This document shows, piece by piece, positions 1-9,055 of a stretch of 64,000 nucleotides of DNA. The notes beneath the pieces are model-generated. The model saw nothing but the letters and a program-made list of their open reading frames with translations, was not told the DNA's origin and did no database searches. This DNA comes from Chloroflexota bacterium (GTDB taxonomy: Bacteria; Chloroflexota; Anaerolineae; 4572-78; J111). Both the position numbers and the translations under genes were made by a program. The DNA is taken from the NCBI GenBank assembly GCA_016860845.1, contig BOKF01000016.1, positions 1-64,000 on the forward strand, written 5' to 3'. Position 1 is the first letter of the stretch. Every line of letters begins with the position of its first letter.

Positions 1-2370
1 GATGCGATTGGTTGTGTGGATATTGCAGCGGGGGATCCGATCCACATTGCCTGGATCCAAACCGTCTCCGGGGCCACCGCACCTTTAGGCTCCGACGAAG
101 TGCGGGGCGTCGAAATTGCCGTGGATGATAAGGGCGGCGAACTGCTCGGCCATCCCATCGAACTGACCGGCGAGGACTCGCTGTGCAGCGCCGAAGGCGG
201 CCAGGCGGCCGGCACCAAGATTGCGGCGGACCCAACTATCGTCGGAATCGTCGGCACAAGCTGCTCCAGCGAAGCGCGGGCGGCCATGCCCCTCATCTCC
301 GAAGCGGGCATGGTCATGATCTCCGGCTCCAACACCAACCCCGACCTGACCAATCCTGACCATCCGGACCATCAACCGGGTTATCTGCGCACGGCTCACA
401 ACGACCTGTTCCAGGGTCGGGTGGCCGCCGAGTTCACCTACAACGAGTTAGGGATTACGACCGCGGCGACGATCCACGATGGCAGTCCCTATGCCGAGTC
501 GTTGCAGCAGGTCTTTGCCGAGGTGTTCGAGGAACTGGGCGGGACGATCACCAGCCAGGAAGCGGTCAACGTCGGCGACACCGATATGAAGGGCGTCCTG
601 ACCAAGATTGGGGCGGACAAGCCCGGCCTGATCTACTTCCCGATTTTTGAACCGGAAAGCGGCTTCATCACCTCGCAGAAGTGCGATGTGCCGGACCTGG
701 CCGACACGGTCATGATGAGCGCGGATGGCTCGTTGAGCGACACCTTCCCCGAAGCCTCCGGCGAGTGTGCCATCAACATGTACCTGTCCGGCCCGTTTGT
801 GCAGGGTCAGGCGTATGACGACTTTGTGGCCAAGTACACCGACAAGTATGGTGAAGCGCCGATCAGCGGTTTCCATGCCCACGCCTATGACGGGGCCAAT
901 ATGATCTTCGCCGCGATCGAGCAGGTGGCGGTGCAGAACGCGGATGGGTCGTTGACGATTGGGCGGCAGGCGCTGCGGGATGCGATGTACGGGACCACGG
1001 ACTTCGCGGGCTTGACCGGCAACCTGACGTGCGATGAGAACGGCGACTGCGCCACCGGCGAAGCTATAGCGATCTTCCAACTGACCGAGGCCGAGGTGCT
1101 CGATGGCGCCTGGCCCCCCGCACCCTTCTGGCAGCCCGGCGGCGGCGCCGCCCCGGCCGCCGAAGCCCCAGCCGCAGGTGAAACGATTCCAGCCGGTACG
1201 TTCACTTGTGAAGATGCGATTGGCTGTGTGGACATCGCTCCCGGCGACCCGATCCACCTGGCCTGGATTGCCACCGTCTCCGGGGCGACAGCGCCGTTGG
1301 GGACCGACAACAACCGGGGCGTCGAAATTGCCATTGACGACAAGGGCGGCGAACTGCTCGGCCATCCTCTGGAACTGACCGGCGAGGACTCGCTGTGCAG
1401 CGCCGAAGGCGGGCAGACCGCCGGGACCAAAATTGCCTCTGATCCGACCGTCATCGGCATCGTCGGCACCACCTGTTCCAGCGAAGCTCGGGCGGCCATG
1501 CCCCTCATCGCCGATGCCGGCATGGTCATGATTTCGCCCTCCAACACCAACCCTGACCTGACCGATCCTAACCATCCTGACCACCATCCGGGCTATCTGC
1601 GCACCGCCCACAACGACCTGTTCCAGGGCCGGATTGCGGCTGAGTTCGCCTACAACGAGTTGGGCCTCAAAACCGCGGCGACCATTCACGATGGCAGCCC
1701 CTATGCCGAGTCGTTGCAGCGGGTCTTTGCCGATGTCTTCAAGGAACTGGGTGGAACCATTACCAGCCAGGAAGCGGTCAACGTCGGCGACACCGATATG
1801 AAGGGCGTCCTGACCAAGATTGGAGCGGATAAGCCCGAAATCATCTACTTCCCCATTTTCGAGCCGGAAGGTGACTTCATCGCCGCCCAGAAGTGCGATG
1901 TGCCTGACCTGGCCGACACGGTCATGATGGGTGCGGACGGGCTTTTAATTGACACTATGCCCGAAGCCTCTGGTGAGTGCGCCAACGGGATGTTCCTGTC
2001 GGGGCCGTTTGTGCAAGGCCAGGCTTATGATGACTTTGTAGCCAAATACAGAGAGAAGTACGGCGAGGCTCCGATCAGCGGCTTCCACGCTCACGGGTAT
2101 GATGCCGCCAATATGCTCATGGACGCCATCCAGAAAGTCGCCGTGACGGAAGACGATGGTACGGTCCATATTGGCCGGCAGGCGCTGCGGGATGCGATGT
2201 ACGCCACCAAGGATTTCAACGGGTTGACCGGTAAGCTGACCTGTAACGAGACCGGCGACTGCGCCACCGGCGAAGCTATAGCGGTGTTCCAACTGACCGA
2301 GGCCGAGATCGTTGACGGCGCTTGGCCGCCCAAAGTCTACTGGCAGCCTGGGCAGGCCGCCCCAACGTCT
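1..2370 (+). repeat. Tandem intragenic duplication, 1212-bp period
   Basis: The DNA from base 1 (gatgcgattggttgtgtgg) recurs from 1213 (gatgcgattggctgtgtgg). The match continues in register through the whole LivK-like domain, with mostly third-position changes. Fixed blocks such as the 'gtcggcgacaccgatatgaa' stretch occur at the same place in both. The period is 404 codons. The small number of changes suggests a fairly recent duplication or ongoing gene conversion (inference). Because base 1 already lies inside a unit, more copies could exist to the left. Confidence 0.9.
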
Positions 2371-3441
2371 GAGGGTGGGGCTGAGGCTGCGCCGGCGGAA
2401 GGGGCAGCGATGGCTCCTCCGGCGTGTGATACCCCCACTCCGGTCAATCTGCAATTGCAGTGGGTAGCCCAATCTCAGTTTGCGGGCTACTATGCGGCCA
2501 AAGCTCAGGGCTTCTATGAGGATTTCTGTCTGGATGTAACCATTCTGGAAGGCGCAGTGGACATCGTGCCGCAGCAGGTGGTTGCTTCCGGGCAGGCCGA
2601 GTTTGGCATCGCCTGGGTGCCCAAGGTGCTGGCTTCCCGCGAAGAGGGCGCGAACCTGGTAAATATTGCCCAGGTTTTCCAGCGCAGTGGTACACTGGAG
2701 GTCTCCTGGGCCGATAATCCAGTCGCCACTGTGGCCGATATGAAGGGCAAGAAAATCGGCACTTGGGGCTTTGGCAATGAACACGAACTCTTTGCAGCGA
2801 TGCGCAAGGAAGGGATTGATCCCAATAACCCCGATGACGTTTCTATCGTGCAGCAGAGCTTCGACATGCTGGCGCTGCTCAACCGGGAACTGGATGCGGC
2901 TGAAGCCATGACCTACAACGAGTATGCCCAGGTTTTGGAAGCCGAAAATCCTGATACCGGCGAATTGTACCAGCCTGAAGATTTGGTTGTCATTAACTTC
3001 AACGATGTCGGCACGGCAATGCTCCAAGACCATGTTTTTGTGGATGGTGATTGGTTGGCAGAAGAAGGCAATGAGGATGTTGCCACGCGCTTCCTGGCGG
3101 CTTCTTTCCAGGGCTGGCAGTTCTGCCGTGACAACTTCGACGAGTGTGTCCAAATTGTGCTTGACAACGGGCCAACCCTGGGCCAAGGCCACATGGCCTG
3201 GCAGTTGAATGAAATCAACAAGCTCATCTGGCCTTCCCCCAACGGCATCGGGATCATGGACGAAGCCCTGTGGGATCAAACCGTTAACATTTCGGTGGAG
3301 GGCGGCGTGATCAAAGAAGCGCCCGGCGACGAGGCTTATCGCACCGACCTGGCCGAAGCGGCCCACCAGTATTTGAGCGGCGATGTAACCGGGGAAAGCT
3401 GGACAGCCCAGACCGTCGAAGTGACACCCGGCGGCGAATAA
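1..3441 (+). CDS. Triple-domain ABC-transporter substrate-binding protein (two LivK-like domains plus one NMT1/THI5-like domain), 5' partial
   Basis: The reading frame is open from base 1, so the true start and any signal peptide lie left of the window. A GTG at 16 opens the frame but falls inside the domain, at a point matching the interior of the second copy. Two Peripla_BP_6 (LivK-type) domains follow each other with a 404-codon period. Both carry the same blocks (VSGATAPLG, GVEIA, GEDSLCSAEGG, HDGSPYAESLQ, GFHAH). Pro/Ala/Glu-rich linkers separate the domains. From about nt 2430 a third domain begins (LQLQWVAQSQFAGYYAAK), typical of NMT1/THI5 or SsuA/ThiY-like binding proteins. All three fold types capture ligands outside the membrane for ABC importers. 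The neighbouring hydantoinase suggests a cyclic amide or pyrimidine-like ligand (inference). No permease or ATPase gene is visible here; they may lie upstream. Confidence 0.85.
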   Translation, partial: DAIGCVDIAAGDPIHIAWIQTVSGATAPLGSDEVRGVEIAVDDKGGELLGHPIELTGEDSLCSAEGGQAAGTKIAADPTIVGIVGTSCSSEARAAMPLISEAGMVMISGSNTNPDLTNPDHPDHQPGYLRTAHNDLFQGRVAAEFTYNELGITTAATIHDGSPYAESLQQVFAEVFEELGGTITSQEAVNVGDTDMKGVLTKIGADKPGLIYFPIFEPESGFITSQKCDVPDLADTVMMSADGSLSDTFPEASGECAINMYLSGPFVQGQAYDDFVAKYTDKYGEAPISGFHAHAYDGANMIFAAIEQVAVQNADGSLTIGRQALRDAMYGTTDFAGLTGNLTCDENGDCATGEAIAIFQLTEAEVLDGAWPPAPFWQPGGGAAPAAEAPAAGETIPAGTFTCEDAIGCVDIAPGDPIHLAWIATVSGATAPLGTDNNRGVEIAIDDKGGELLGHPLELTGEDSLCSAEGGQTAGTKIASDPTVIGIVGTTCSSEARAAMPLIADAGMVMISPSNTNPDLTDPNHPDHHPGYLRTAHNDLFQGRIAAEFAYNELGLKTAATIHDGSPYAESLQRVFADVFKELGGTITSQEAVNVGDTDMKGVLTKIGADKPEIIYFPIFEPEGDFIAAQKCDVPDLADTVMMGADGLLIDTMPEASGECANGMFLSGPFVQGQAYDDFVAKYREKYGEAPISGFHAHGYDAANMLMDAIQKVAVTEDDGTVHIGRQALRDAMYATKDFNGLTGKLTCNETGDCATGEAIAVFQLTEAEIVDGAWPPKVYWQPGQAAPTSEGGAEAAPAEGAAMAPPACDTPTPVNLQLQWVAQSQFAGYYAAKAQGFYEDFCLDVTILEGAVDIVPQQVVASGQAEFGIAWVPKVLASREEGANLVNIAQVFQRSGTLEVSWADNPVATVADMKGKKIGTWGFGNEHELFAAMRKEGIDPNNPDDVSIVQQSFDMLALLNRELDAAEAMTYNEYAQVLEAENPDTGELYQPEDLVVINFNDVGTAMLQDHVFVDGDWLAEEGNEDVATRFLAASFQGWQFCRDNFDECVQIVLDNGPTLGQGHMAWQLNEINKLIWPSPNGIGIMDEALWDQTVNISVEGGVIKEAPGDEAYRTDLAEAAHQYLSGDVTGESWTAQTVEVTPGGE

Positions 3442-3497
3442 TCCGGTTGCTACTTCCTTAATGTTATATTAAGGAGAAAACGGAACACGTGATGAGC

Positions 3498-3545
3498 AGA
3501 GGGTGTTCCAACTCATTTTTGGCAGTGAGTGGAACACCCTCTCAT
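3498..3545 (+). terminator. Hairpin terminator after the substrate-binding protein gene
   Basis: AGAGGGTGTTCCAACTCA (3498-3515) pairs with TGAGTGGAACACCCTCT (3526-3542) with a single bulge. The loop is T-rich and a weak T run follows (catttctt). It lies between the binding-protein stop and the hydantoinase RBS (GGAGG at 3582-3586), so the two genes may be separately transcribed. Confidence 0.6.
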
Positions 3546-3590
3546 TTCTTAAACCGGAAATAACTCGTTTGGGAGCAAAATGGAGGTATT

Positions 3591-4997
3591 ATGACCACCC
3601 TGATCAAGAATGGGACAGTTGTCACTGCCGGAGACACTTTCAGGGCCGATATTCTCATTGAGGGTGAAAAAATCAAGCTTATTGGCCAAGACCTACCGGG
3701 TGACGGTCACGAAGTGATTGAGGCCGAGGGTTTGCTGCTGTTACCGGGTGGCATTGACGTCCATACTCACATGGAACTGCCTTTTGGCGGCACGTTAGCG
3801 TCGGATGATTTTTTTACCGGTCAGAAAGCAGCGGCTTTTGGCGGCACGACCACCCACATTGATTTTGTGATCCAACCCATCGGCGGTTCACTGAGGCAGG
3901 GCATTGACGAATGGCATGGTAAAGCCGATCACAAAGCTGCCATTGATTACGGTTTCCACGTCGCCATCACCGACTTGCGACCCGAGGTGATGGACGAAAT
4001 TCCGAGTGTGATCGAGGAGGGCATTACCAGCCTGAAACTGTTTATGGCTTATAAGGGTCTTTTTCAGGTTGACGACACCACCCTCTTCCGGGCCATGCTA
4101 AAGGCCGCTGAAAATGGCATGCTCATTATGGTCCATGCTGAAAACGGTGATGTTATCGCCGAAATGGTCCCTAAACTATTGGCCGAAGGTAAAACTGATC
4201 CTAAATACCATGCTGTGGCTCACCCTGCGCTCATTGAAGCCGAAGCTACTGGGCGGGCTATTGCTCTGGCCGGAGTGGCCGGAGCGCCGTTGTATGTGGT
4301 GCATATGACCTGCGCAGAAGCCGTGGAACAACTGGCCCTGGGCCGGGCAAAAGGGCTGCCGGTGATGGGTGAAACCTGCACCCAGTACATGTTCATTTTT
4401 GAAGAGGATTTGGCTCGACCTGGTTATGAAGGGGCTAAATTTGTCTGCTCACCGCCGGTGCGCCAGCCCAAAGATGCAGTTGTGCTGTGGAAGTCTCTGG
4501 CTAACAACACCCTACAAGCCGTCTCTACGGATCACTGTCCTTTCTGGTTTGAGGGTGGGATCAAAGGGCGTATTCCCGGTAAAGAGCTAGGCCAGGGCAA
4601 CTTCGCCAAAATTCCCAATGGCATGCCGGGCATTGAAGATCGGATGCCGGTCATGTGGCATAACGGAGTTAACGGCGGACATTACAGCGCCAACCGCTTT
4701 GTCGAGATTACTTCAACCAACCCGGCCAAGATTTTTGGCCTGTACCCGCGCAAAGGGACAATTGCGGTCGGCTCCGATGCCGATATTGTCTTGTGGGATC
4801 CGCGCAAAGAGCACACGATTTCCGCCGAAACCCACCATATGAACACGGATTACAATGTGTACGAGGGAATGAAGGTTAAAGGCTGGCCAGTTCGGACCCT
4901 GCTGCGGGGGCAAAGCATCGTCATCGGGGAGGAATGGCACGGCAAGCAAGGGGGTGGTACGTTCTTGCGGCGGAGTCCTAACGCAGAAGTGTTATAA
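3591..4997 (+). CDS. Dihydropyrimidinase / D-hydantoinase (cyclic amidohydrolase)
   Basis: Predicted cytosolic, two-metal amidohydrolase that opens the ring of dihydropyrimidines or 5-substituted hydantoins to N-carbamoyl amino acids. The 468 residues match the family's usual length. Metal ligands are visible: HTH at H58/H60 (GGIDVHTHMELP), the lysine usually carbamylated at K149 (SLKLFMAYKG), H182 (HAENGDVI), H238 (VVHMTCAEA) and D314 (STDHCPF). The ATG at 3591 has an ideal GGAGG four bases upstream. The preceding gene is a substrate-binding protein with an NMT1/THI5-like domain, a common neighbour of hydantoinases, which supports a role in reductive pyrimidine or hydantoin catabolism. Substrate preference between dihydrouracil and hydantoins cannot be told from sequence. 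Confidence 0.93.
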   Translation: MTTLIKNGTVVTAGDTFRADILIEGEKIKLIGQDLPGDGHEVIEAEGLLLLPGGIDVHTHMELPFGGTLASDDFFTGQKAAAFGGTTTHIDFVIQPIGGSLRQGIDEWHGKADHKAAIDYGFHVAITDLRPEVMDEIPSVIEEGITSLKLFMAYKGLFQVDDTTLFRAMLKAAENGMLIMVHAENGDVIAEMVPKLLAEGKTDPKYHAVAHPALIEAEATGRAIALAGVAGAPLYVVHMTCAEAVEQLALGRAKGLPVMGETCTQYMFIFEEDLARPGYEGAKFVCSPPVRQPKDAVVLWKSLANNTLQAVSTDHCPFWFEGGIKGRIPGKELGQGNFAKIPNGMPGIEDRMPVMWHNGVNGGHYSANRFVEITSTNPAKIFGLYPRKGTIAVGSDADIVLWDPRKEHTISAETHHMNTDYNVYEGMKVKGWPVRTLLRGQSIVIGEEWHGKQGGGTFLRRSPNAEVL

Positions 4998-5289
4998 GTT
5001 TATTTACCATTATAAAAATAGGGATGGTTTTTGTTAAACTGGTCCTATTTCTTCTGGTTCTCCCACTTTTTGCTATAATACAGGGCAATAAAGGGTTTGT
5101 ACTATATTTTCCATAATTTCTCAGGATACATCTTTCTCAGCACAATCTTTTTCACGTGATCTGTTATTATTCCAACCTTGGCATCATAATTTTGATAATT
5201 CCAGCGGGTTATCCTATTAAGTGGGGATTACAAGTAAAAATATCGGTGATTTTAACTAATCAACCCTAAATATAGGCAATTTTTTGGTT
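4998..5289. other. AT-rich convergent intergenic region with a weak hairpin
   Basis: This lies between the hydantoinase stop and the 3' end of the leftward polysaccharide operon. AAATAGG (5016-5022) can pair with CCTATTT (5044-5050), followed by cttctggttct, a weak terminator candidate. I see no gene in the rest. Confidence 0.4.
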
Positions 5290-6123
5290 CTATAAGGTAT
5301 CGTTTTCCTCTTCTAATGACTCTCGAAGTATCGTTCCACCAATAAAAATGGTTACACCTGAAATATAAACAATCATTAGGATAATATAAAACCAGGGACT
5401 CCCCCATAAATAAGGTTTATGTTCGGCCAAATGCATAAAAAACACGGAGAAAGTTTCAAGACGCCAACCCATATTATAATGAAGCTGAAAAGCCAGGTCA
5501 ATATTTTCATAATTAGGGGTAGTCACCAGAATGATAGGCAAAAAAAGCCGGTATTCAAGGCTTGAGTCGCTCCGTGGTATAGGAGCATTCAAGTGCTCCG
5601 AACCAGTTTTTGAAAGAGGTGGAGGCTGGTAAAAAGCTCGCCCTTCTGGATAGATATCAGCGCTGCTGGCTAATACTCCTATCAAATTTTTATCGTCATC
5701 GGGCGTATTAGATTTAAGCACAAAGCAATACTTTCTATTGGTAGATTCACTCAGCGGGGAAAAACTAAAAGAGTAAAAGGTGCGATCCTCAACTTTGCCG
5801 GAGGGATACATTGCCTGCTGAGTATTTATATTGTTCTCTGCGTCACAGGTTTCACGGAGATAAAAACTAACTGGGGTTTCCTCCGGAGAGTCATTCTGCC
5901 ATTTGACAAATACATCTATCCGGCTAAGCCCAGGATAGTTGGCTACAAACTCCTGTTCTACCTTGCCCCTCTGACTAAGCCAAAGGACGTTGGCCTCATA
6001 TAATTTACCAGAGTACCTACTCAGGTAGAGACTCCCCTGCCCTATTGACCCCCCCATCCCAAAAAGTAAGAGGAAGAGTAGACTCAAGAGCAGGTACGAA
6101 AGGCGCTGCGGCAGATGAAACAT
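5290..6123 (-). CDS. Membrane-anchored protein of unknown function, last gene of the polysaccharide operon
   Basis: I do not recognise a family. The 277 residues show an N-terminal hydrophobic segment (residues about 8-25), a polar, probably extracytoplasmic region of some 200 residues with beta-sandwich-like composition, and a second membrane segment near the C-terminus (WFYIILMIVYISGVTIFIGG), ending in an acidic tail (ESLEEENDTL). Two cysteines (ETCDAE, RKYCFV) might form a disulphide. The start lies 4 bases after the stop of the upstream DUF2142-like gene, so the two are surely cotranscribed and may form a complex. The lower GC here than in the hydantoinase fits an exchangeable surface-glycan locus. 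Confidence 0.7.
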   Translation of the reverse strand: MFHLPQRLSYLLLSLLFLLLFGMGGSIGQGSLYLSRYSGKLYEANVLWLSQRGKVEQEFVANYPGLSRIDVFVKWQNDSPEETPVSFYLRETCDAENNINTQQAMYPSGKVEDRTFYSFSFSPLSESTNRKYCFVLKSNTPDDDKNLIGVLASSADIYPEGRAFYQPPPLSKTGSEHLNAPIPRSDSSLEYRLFLPIILVTTPNYENIDLAFQLHYNMGWRLETFSVFFMHLAEHKPYLWGSPWFYIILMIVYISGVTIFIGGTILRESLEEENDTL

Positions 6124-6127
6124 GAAA

Positions 6128-7585
6128 CTAACTAAATAGATAGGGTAAGATGACTAACAAAAGAACAAGGCTGTCATAGATAAACCAACCCATGGCCCAG
6201 ACCGGGAGAGCTAAATGGCGAAAGCGAAACGGAAATAGCTGACGGAAGCCGAAGAATAGATAAAGAGCAAGAGGAATAACAACCGGAAAGTAATAGCGCG
6301 AATGAATACCCCAAGTAGGAGATTGGGTGGCGATGATAGGGACAACTGCCCCAATGAATGAAAAAATAAGGGCAAAAATGAATATTACTAAAATTTTCCG
6401 TTGCAGGCTGCTCAATTCATACCGCTGTTGGCCGGGTGTCAACACCTGTTGATAGATAAAAATCAAGCTGCCCAGGATGATGAGAAACAATAGAATTGCC
6501 CAAAAACGAACCCAGGCCCAAGACACATGGATATTTGACCACCCAAAAAGTCCGGCAAAGGACACCACGGCGAAATTAAGAGATTGCAGGTACAAAGGAA
6601 CCGCCTCTACTGCCACAAAACTTGACCAATTAGGCAGCAACAGGTTGAAAGAAAAAATTGAGAGCAGTTTTCGACCTCCCACCGAATTCTCATACAGTAC
6701 AATTGAACCGACCAGGGTCAACATGAACAACAAGGCCAGCACACCCCCAATGACACGGGTTGGCCACTTTAAACGACGGCTAAAAAAGATGATAAGAGCC
6801 ACGGCCAGGGTTGGAAATAAGAAAAAGAGGGTAGGCTTGGTCAAAACTGCCAGTGTGAGCAGGGCCAGCAACAGGATTGCCCGGACTCTTGAGAAACCTT
6901 TCAAATAAATTGTCACCAAAACCAGGAAAAAGGCAGAGGCAATCAATTCCGCCAGGGGATCAACTGCTATCGAGGCGTCAACGTGGGTGTGCATGGGCCA
7001 AAAAGTTATAAATGCCCCAACTGCCAACGCCAGCGCCGGTTCTGCCGGAAAAATTGAGCGGACAGTAAACCAGGCCATCACCAGGGTTCCCATCGCAAAC
7101 AGCACCGAAACAAGCCGCAGCAAGTAGACCTGGGTCACCAAATCAAATGAGGCCGTCGCTGCCGAGAGAGGGGCCAGGATCAGATGATAAAGCATCAGGT
7201 ACGAGTTGGCCACAACCTCGCCGGCAGCAATTTGAGTCGGATAGTAGTCAACAAATAGATTACTGGCAACACCCAAATTTCGAGTTGGCGAGTAGAGGTC
7301 AACCAGAGACCAAATTCTAAATTTTTCAAAGGTAGCGGCCATATCTGGATGCATCGGCGTGACTGAATACACCGTGGCAGTGGGCCACTTTCTTTCCTGC
7401 CCAATCAGGCGAATAGCCTCAAAATGAGCCGACTCGTCAGGAGCCAGAAAGGGGGGAAAAATGGAAAGGTAAAGCAATCCTCTCAATAAGGTTAAACCAA
7501 CCAACAGGATGAGCGGCCAACTGAGACTTGTGCTGTTGATTTGAGGGATGGCAGCCAAACGTAGTTTGCCAGCGGACAAGATCAA
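6128..7585 (-). CDS. DUF2142-like multi-pass membrane protein (GT-C type glycosyltransferase or polymerase candidate)
   Basis: A 485-residue protein with about 11-12 hydrophobic segments. The first extracytoplasmic loop carries FLAPDESAHFEAIR, matching the conserved Asp-Glu motif after the first helix of DUF2142/GT-C proteins, where the acidic pair is thought to be catalytic. Such proteins use polyprenyl-linked sugars outside the membrane. No separate Wzy polymerase is recognisable in this locus, so this is the best candidate for polymerisation or side-chain addition (inference). It overlaps the priming transferase gene by 4 bases. Confidence 0.75.
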   Translation of the reverse strand: MILSAGKLRLAAIPQINSTSLSWPLILLVGLTLLRGLLYLSIFPPFLAPDESAHFEAIRLIGQERKWPTATVYSVTPMHPDMAATFEKFRIWSLVDLYSPTRNLGVASNLFVDYYPTQIAAGEVVANSYLMLYHLILAPLSAATASFDLVTQVYLLRLVSVLFAMGTLVMAWFTVRSIFPAEPALALAVGAFITFWPMHTHVDASIAVDPLAELIASAFFLVLVTIYLKGFSRVRAILLLALLTLAVLTKPTLFFLFPTLAVALIIFFSRRLKWPTRVIGGVLALLFMLTLVGSIVLYENSVGGRKLLSIFSFNLLLPNWSSFVAVEAVPLYLQSLNFAVVSFAGLFGWSNIHVSWAWVRFWAILLFLIILGSLIFIYQQVLTPGQQRYELSSLQRKILVIFIFALIFSFIGAVVPIIATQSPTWGIHSRYYFPVVIPLALYLFFGFRQLFPFRFRHLALPVWAMGWFIYDSLVLLLVILPYLFS

Positions 7586-9042
7586 ACGCCTTTTAAGAGG
7601 AGGATGGTGCCGATGGTCTTCAGGAGAATCACTAGATCCAGTTGCAGCGATTGGTGCTTAATGTAGTAGAGATCGTAGCGAAGTTTTTCTAAAGCATCGC
7701 CGGCCGAGCGGCCGTAATCATAGTTCACCTGCGCCCAGCCGGTCAACCCCGGCTTCACGGTCAACCGGGTTCGATAGAAGGGGATCTCCTGCTGCAACTC
7801 GGCCACGAACTCGGGGCGTTCTGGTCGGGGGCCAATCAAGCTCATTTCACCGGTCAAAACATTCAGGAGCTGCGGCAGTTCATCCAGGCGAGTGCGCCGC
7901 AGAAAAAGGCCGGCTCGGGTGACCCGTGAGTCATATTTCTCCGCCCATTTCGCGCCATCGGCCTCGGCGTCAACAACCATGGAGCGCAGCTTAATTAATT
8001 CAAATACTTTACCGGCGCGTCCCAGTCTTTTTTGGCGATAAAAAATCGGGCCGGGCGAGTCAAGCTTGATGAGCAACGCCAAAAAAGGCAACAGCAGGCC
8101 AAAACAAATCAAACCAATAAGGGCAATAACAATATCCAGAATACGTTTTATCAAGCGGTAAAATAAATTTTGGCCGCTCCTATCCAGAGGCAAAACCACA
8201 AACCAGTTATCGCCGGTATGCTCGACCGGCACCCGGTCGGTTAAACGTTCGTAGAGGTCCGACATGGTAGAAACCCGGACGCCATACTCATAACAAGTCA
8301 GCAGATGGGCCAGTACTTCACCTTTAATATTCCGGTTGATAGCCAGAACGATATCAGTAACGCCCTTTTTTGGGGCCAGTACCGGTAAGTCGGCTGTAGA
8401 ACCAATGACCGGCACATTTTGAATGGTAGTTTGCTGTTTGGCCGAGTCATCGTCAACAAAACCGACAACTTCATAGTAGGTTGGGGCAAAATCTTTGATA
8501 GTTTTAACAATAGACTGGCCGGCCCAACCAGCCCCAACAATAATAGTCCGCCGCTGAAAGACCGGAAAGGCAAAGGCAGAACTGTATAATCGCCGCCAGC
8601 CAAACAACAAAAACGGGGACACAACAGCAAAGAAGCCCATAAAATGCCGGGGCAACCAAAAGAATGGGGTAAGAGCATAGACGAGCATATACAAAACAAA
8701 TATTTGGAGAACAGTTTTGAGAAGGGCGACGAAGCTGGCCACGGGATCGGCGGCCACTTTGGGTTTATAGGCATCGTTGACAGTAGCCAGGACAAAATAG
8801 AGCGCGGTCAGACCGATAAACCACAAACTATAATCCAGAATCAAGGCGAGAGAGAAGACCCAGCCCGACCTCTGGGCACCAAAGCGAAGCCCCAGGAGCA
8901 GCGTGGTCAAAACTAAAAAACCATCAACAGCCATCAGAATGAATTTATGTTCTGTTAGCTGCACCGCAAAGGTGCGGCGAGGTAGAGGGGACACATTGGT
9001 TTGTAATAAAAGCTCTTTGTCCATACCTCGAAGCGTCCTCAT
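7582..9042 (-). CDS. Polyprenyl-phosphate sugar-1-phosphate transferase (priming glycosyltransferase, WbaP/WcaJ type)
   Basis: Starts glycan assembly by moving a sugar-1-phosphate from a UDP-sugar to undecaprenyl phosphate at the inner membrane face. The 486 residues have the classic long layout: several N-terminal membrane segments (about 30-145), a nucleotide-binding-like domain (about 160-290, IIVGAGWAGQSIVK), and a C-terminal bacterial sugar transferase domain. Signature motifs are KLRSM, RRTRLDELPQLLNVL, GEMSLIGPRPERPEF and KPGLTGWAQVNYDYGR. The sugar (glucose or galactose) cannot be read from sequence. The stop overlaps the start of the next gene by 4 bases. It defines the locus as polyprenyl-linked and matches the Wzx flippase encoded upstream in the operon. 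Confidence 0.93.
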   Translation of the reverse strand: MRTLRGMDKELLLQTNVSPLPRRTFAVQLTEHKFILMAVDGFLVLTTLLLGLRFGAQRSGWVFSLALILDYSLWFIGLTALYFVLATVNDAYKPKVAADPVASFVALLKTVLQIFVLYMLVYALTPFFWLPRHFMGFFAVVSPFLLFGWRRLYSSAFAFPVFQRRTIIVGAGWAGQSIVKTIKDFAPTYYEVVGFVDDDSAKQQTTIQNVPVIGSTADLPVLAPKKGVTDIVLAINRNIKGEVLAHLLTCYEYGVRVSTMSDLYERLTDRVPVEHTGDNWFVVLPLDRSGQNLFYRLIKRILDIVIALIGLICFGLLLPFLALLIKLDSPGPIFYRQKRLGRAGKVFELIKLRSMVVDAEADGAKWAEKYDSRVTRAGLFLRRTRLDELPQLLNVLTGEMSLIGPRPERPEFVAELQQEIPFYRTRLTVKPGLTGWAQVNYDYGRSAGDALEKLRYDLYYIKHQSLQLDLVILLKTIGTILLLKGV

Positions 9043-9055
9043 AATGACCAGGGCA

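Noticed and set aside
448..3366. Long minus-strand open frames (413 and 473 residues) opposite the substrate-binding protein gene
   Set aside because: They are mirror frames of a high-GC, repeated coding sequence, rich in Arg/Gly/His, with no domain or RBS.
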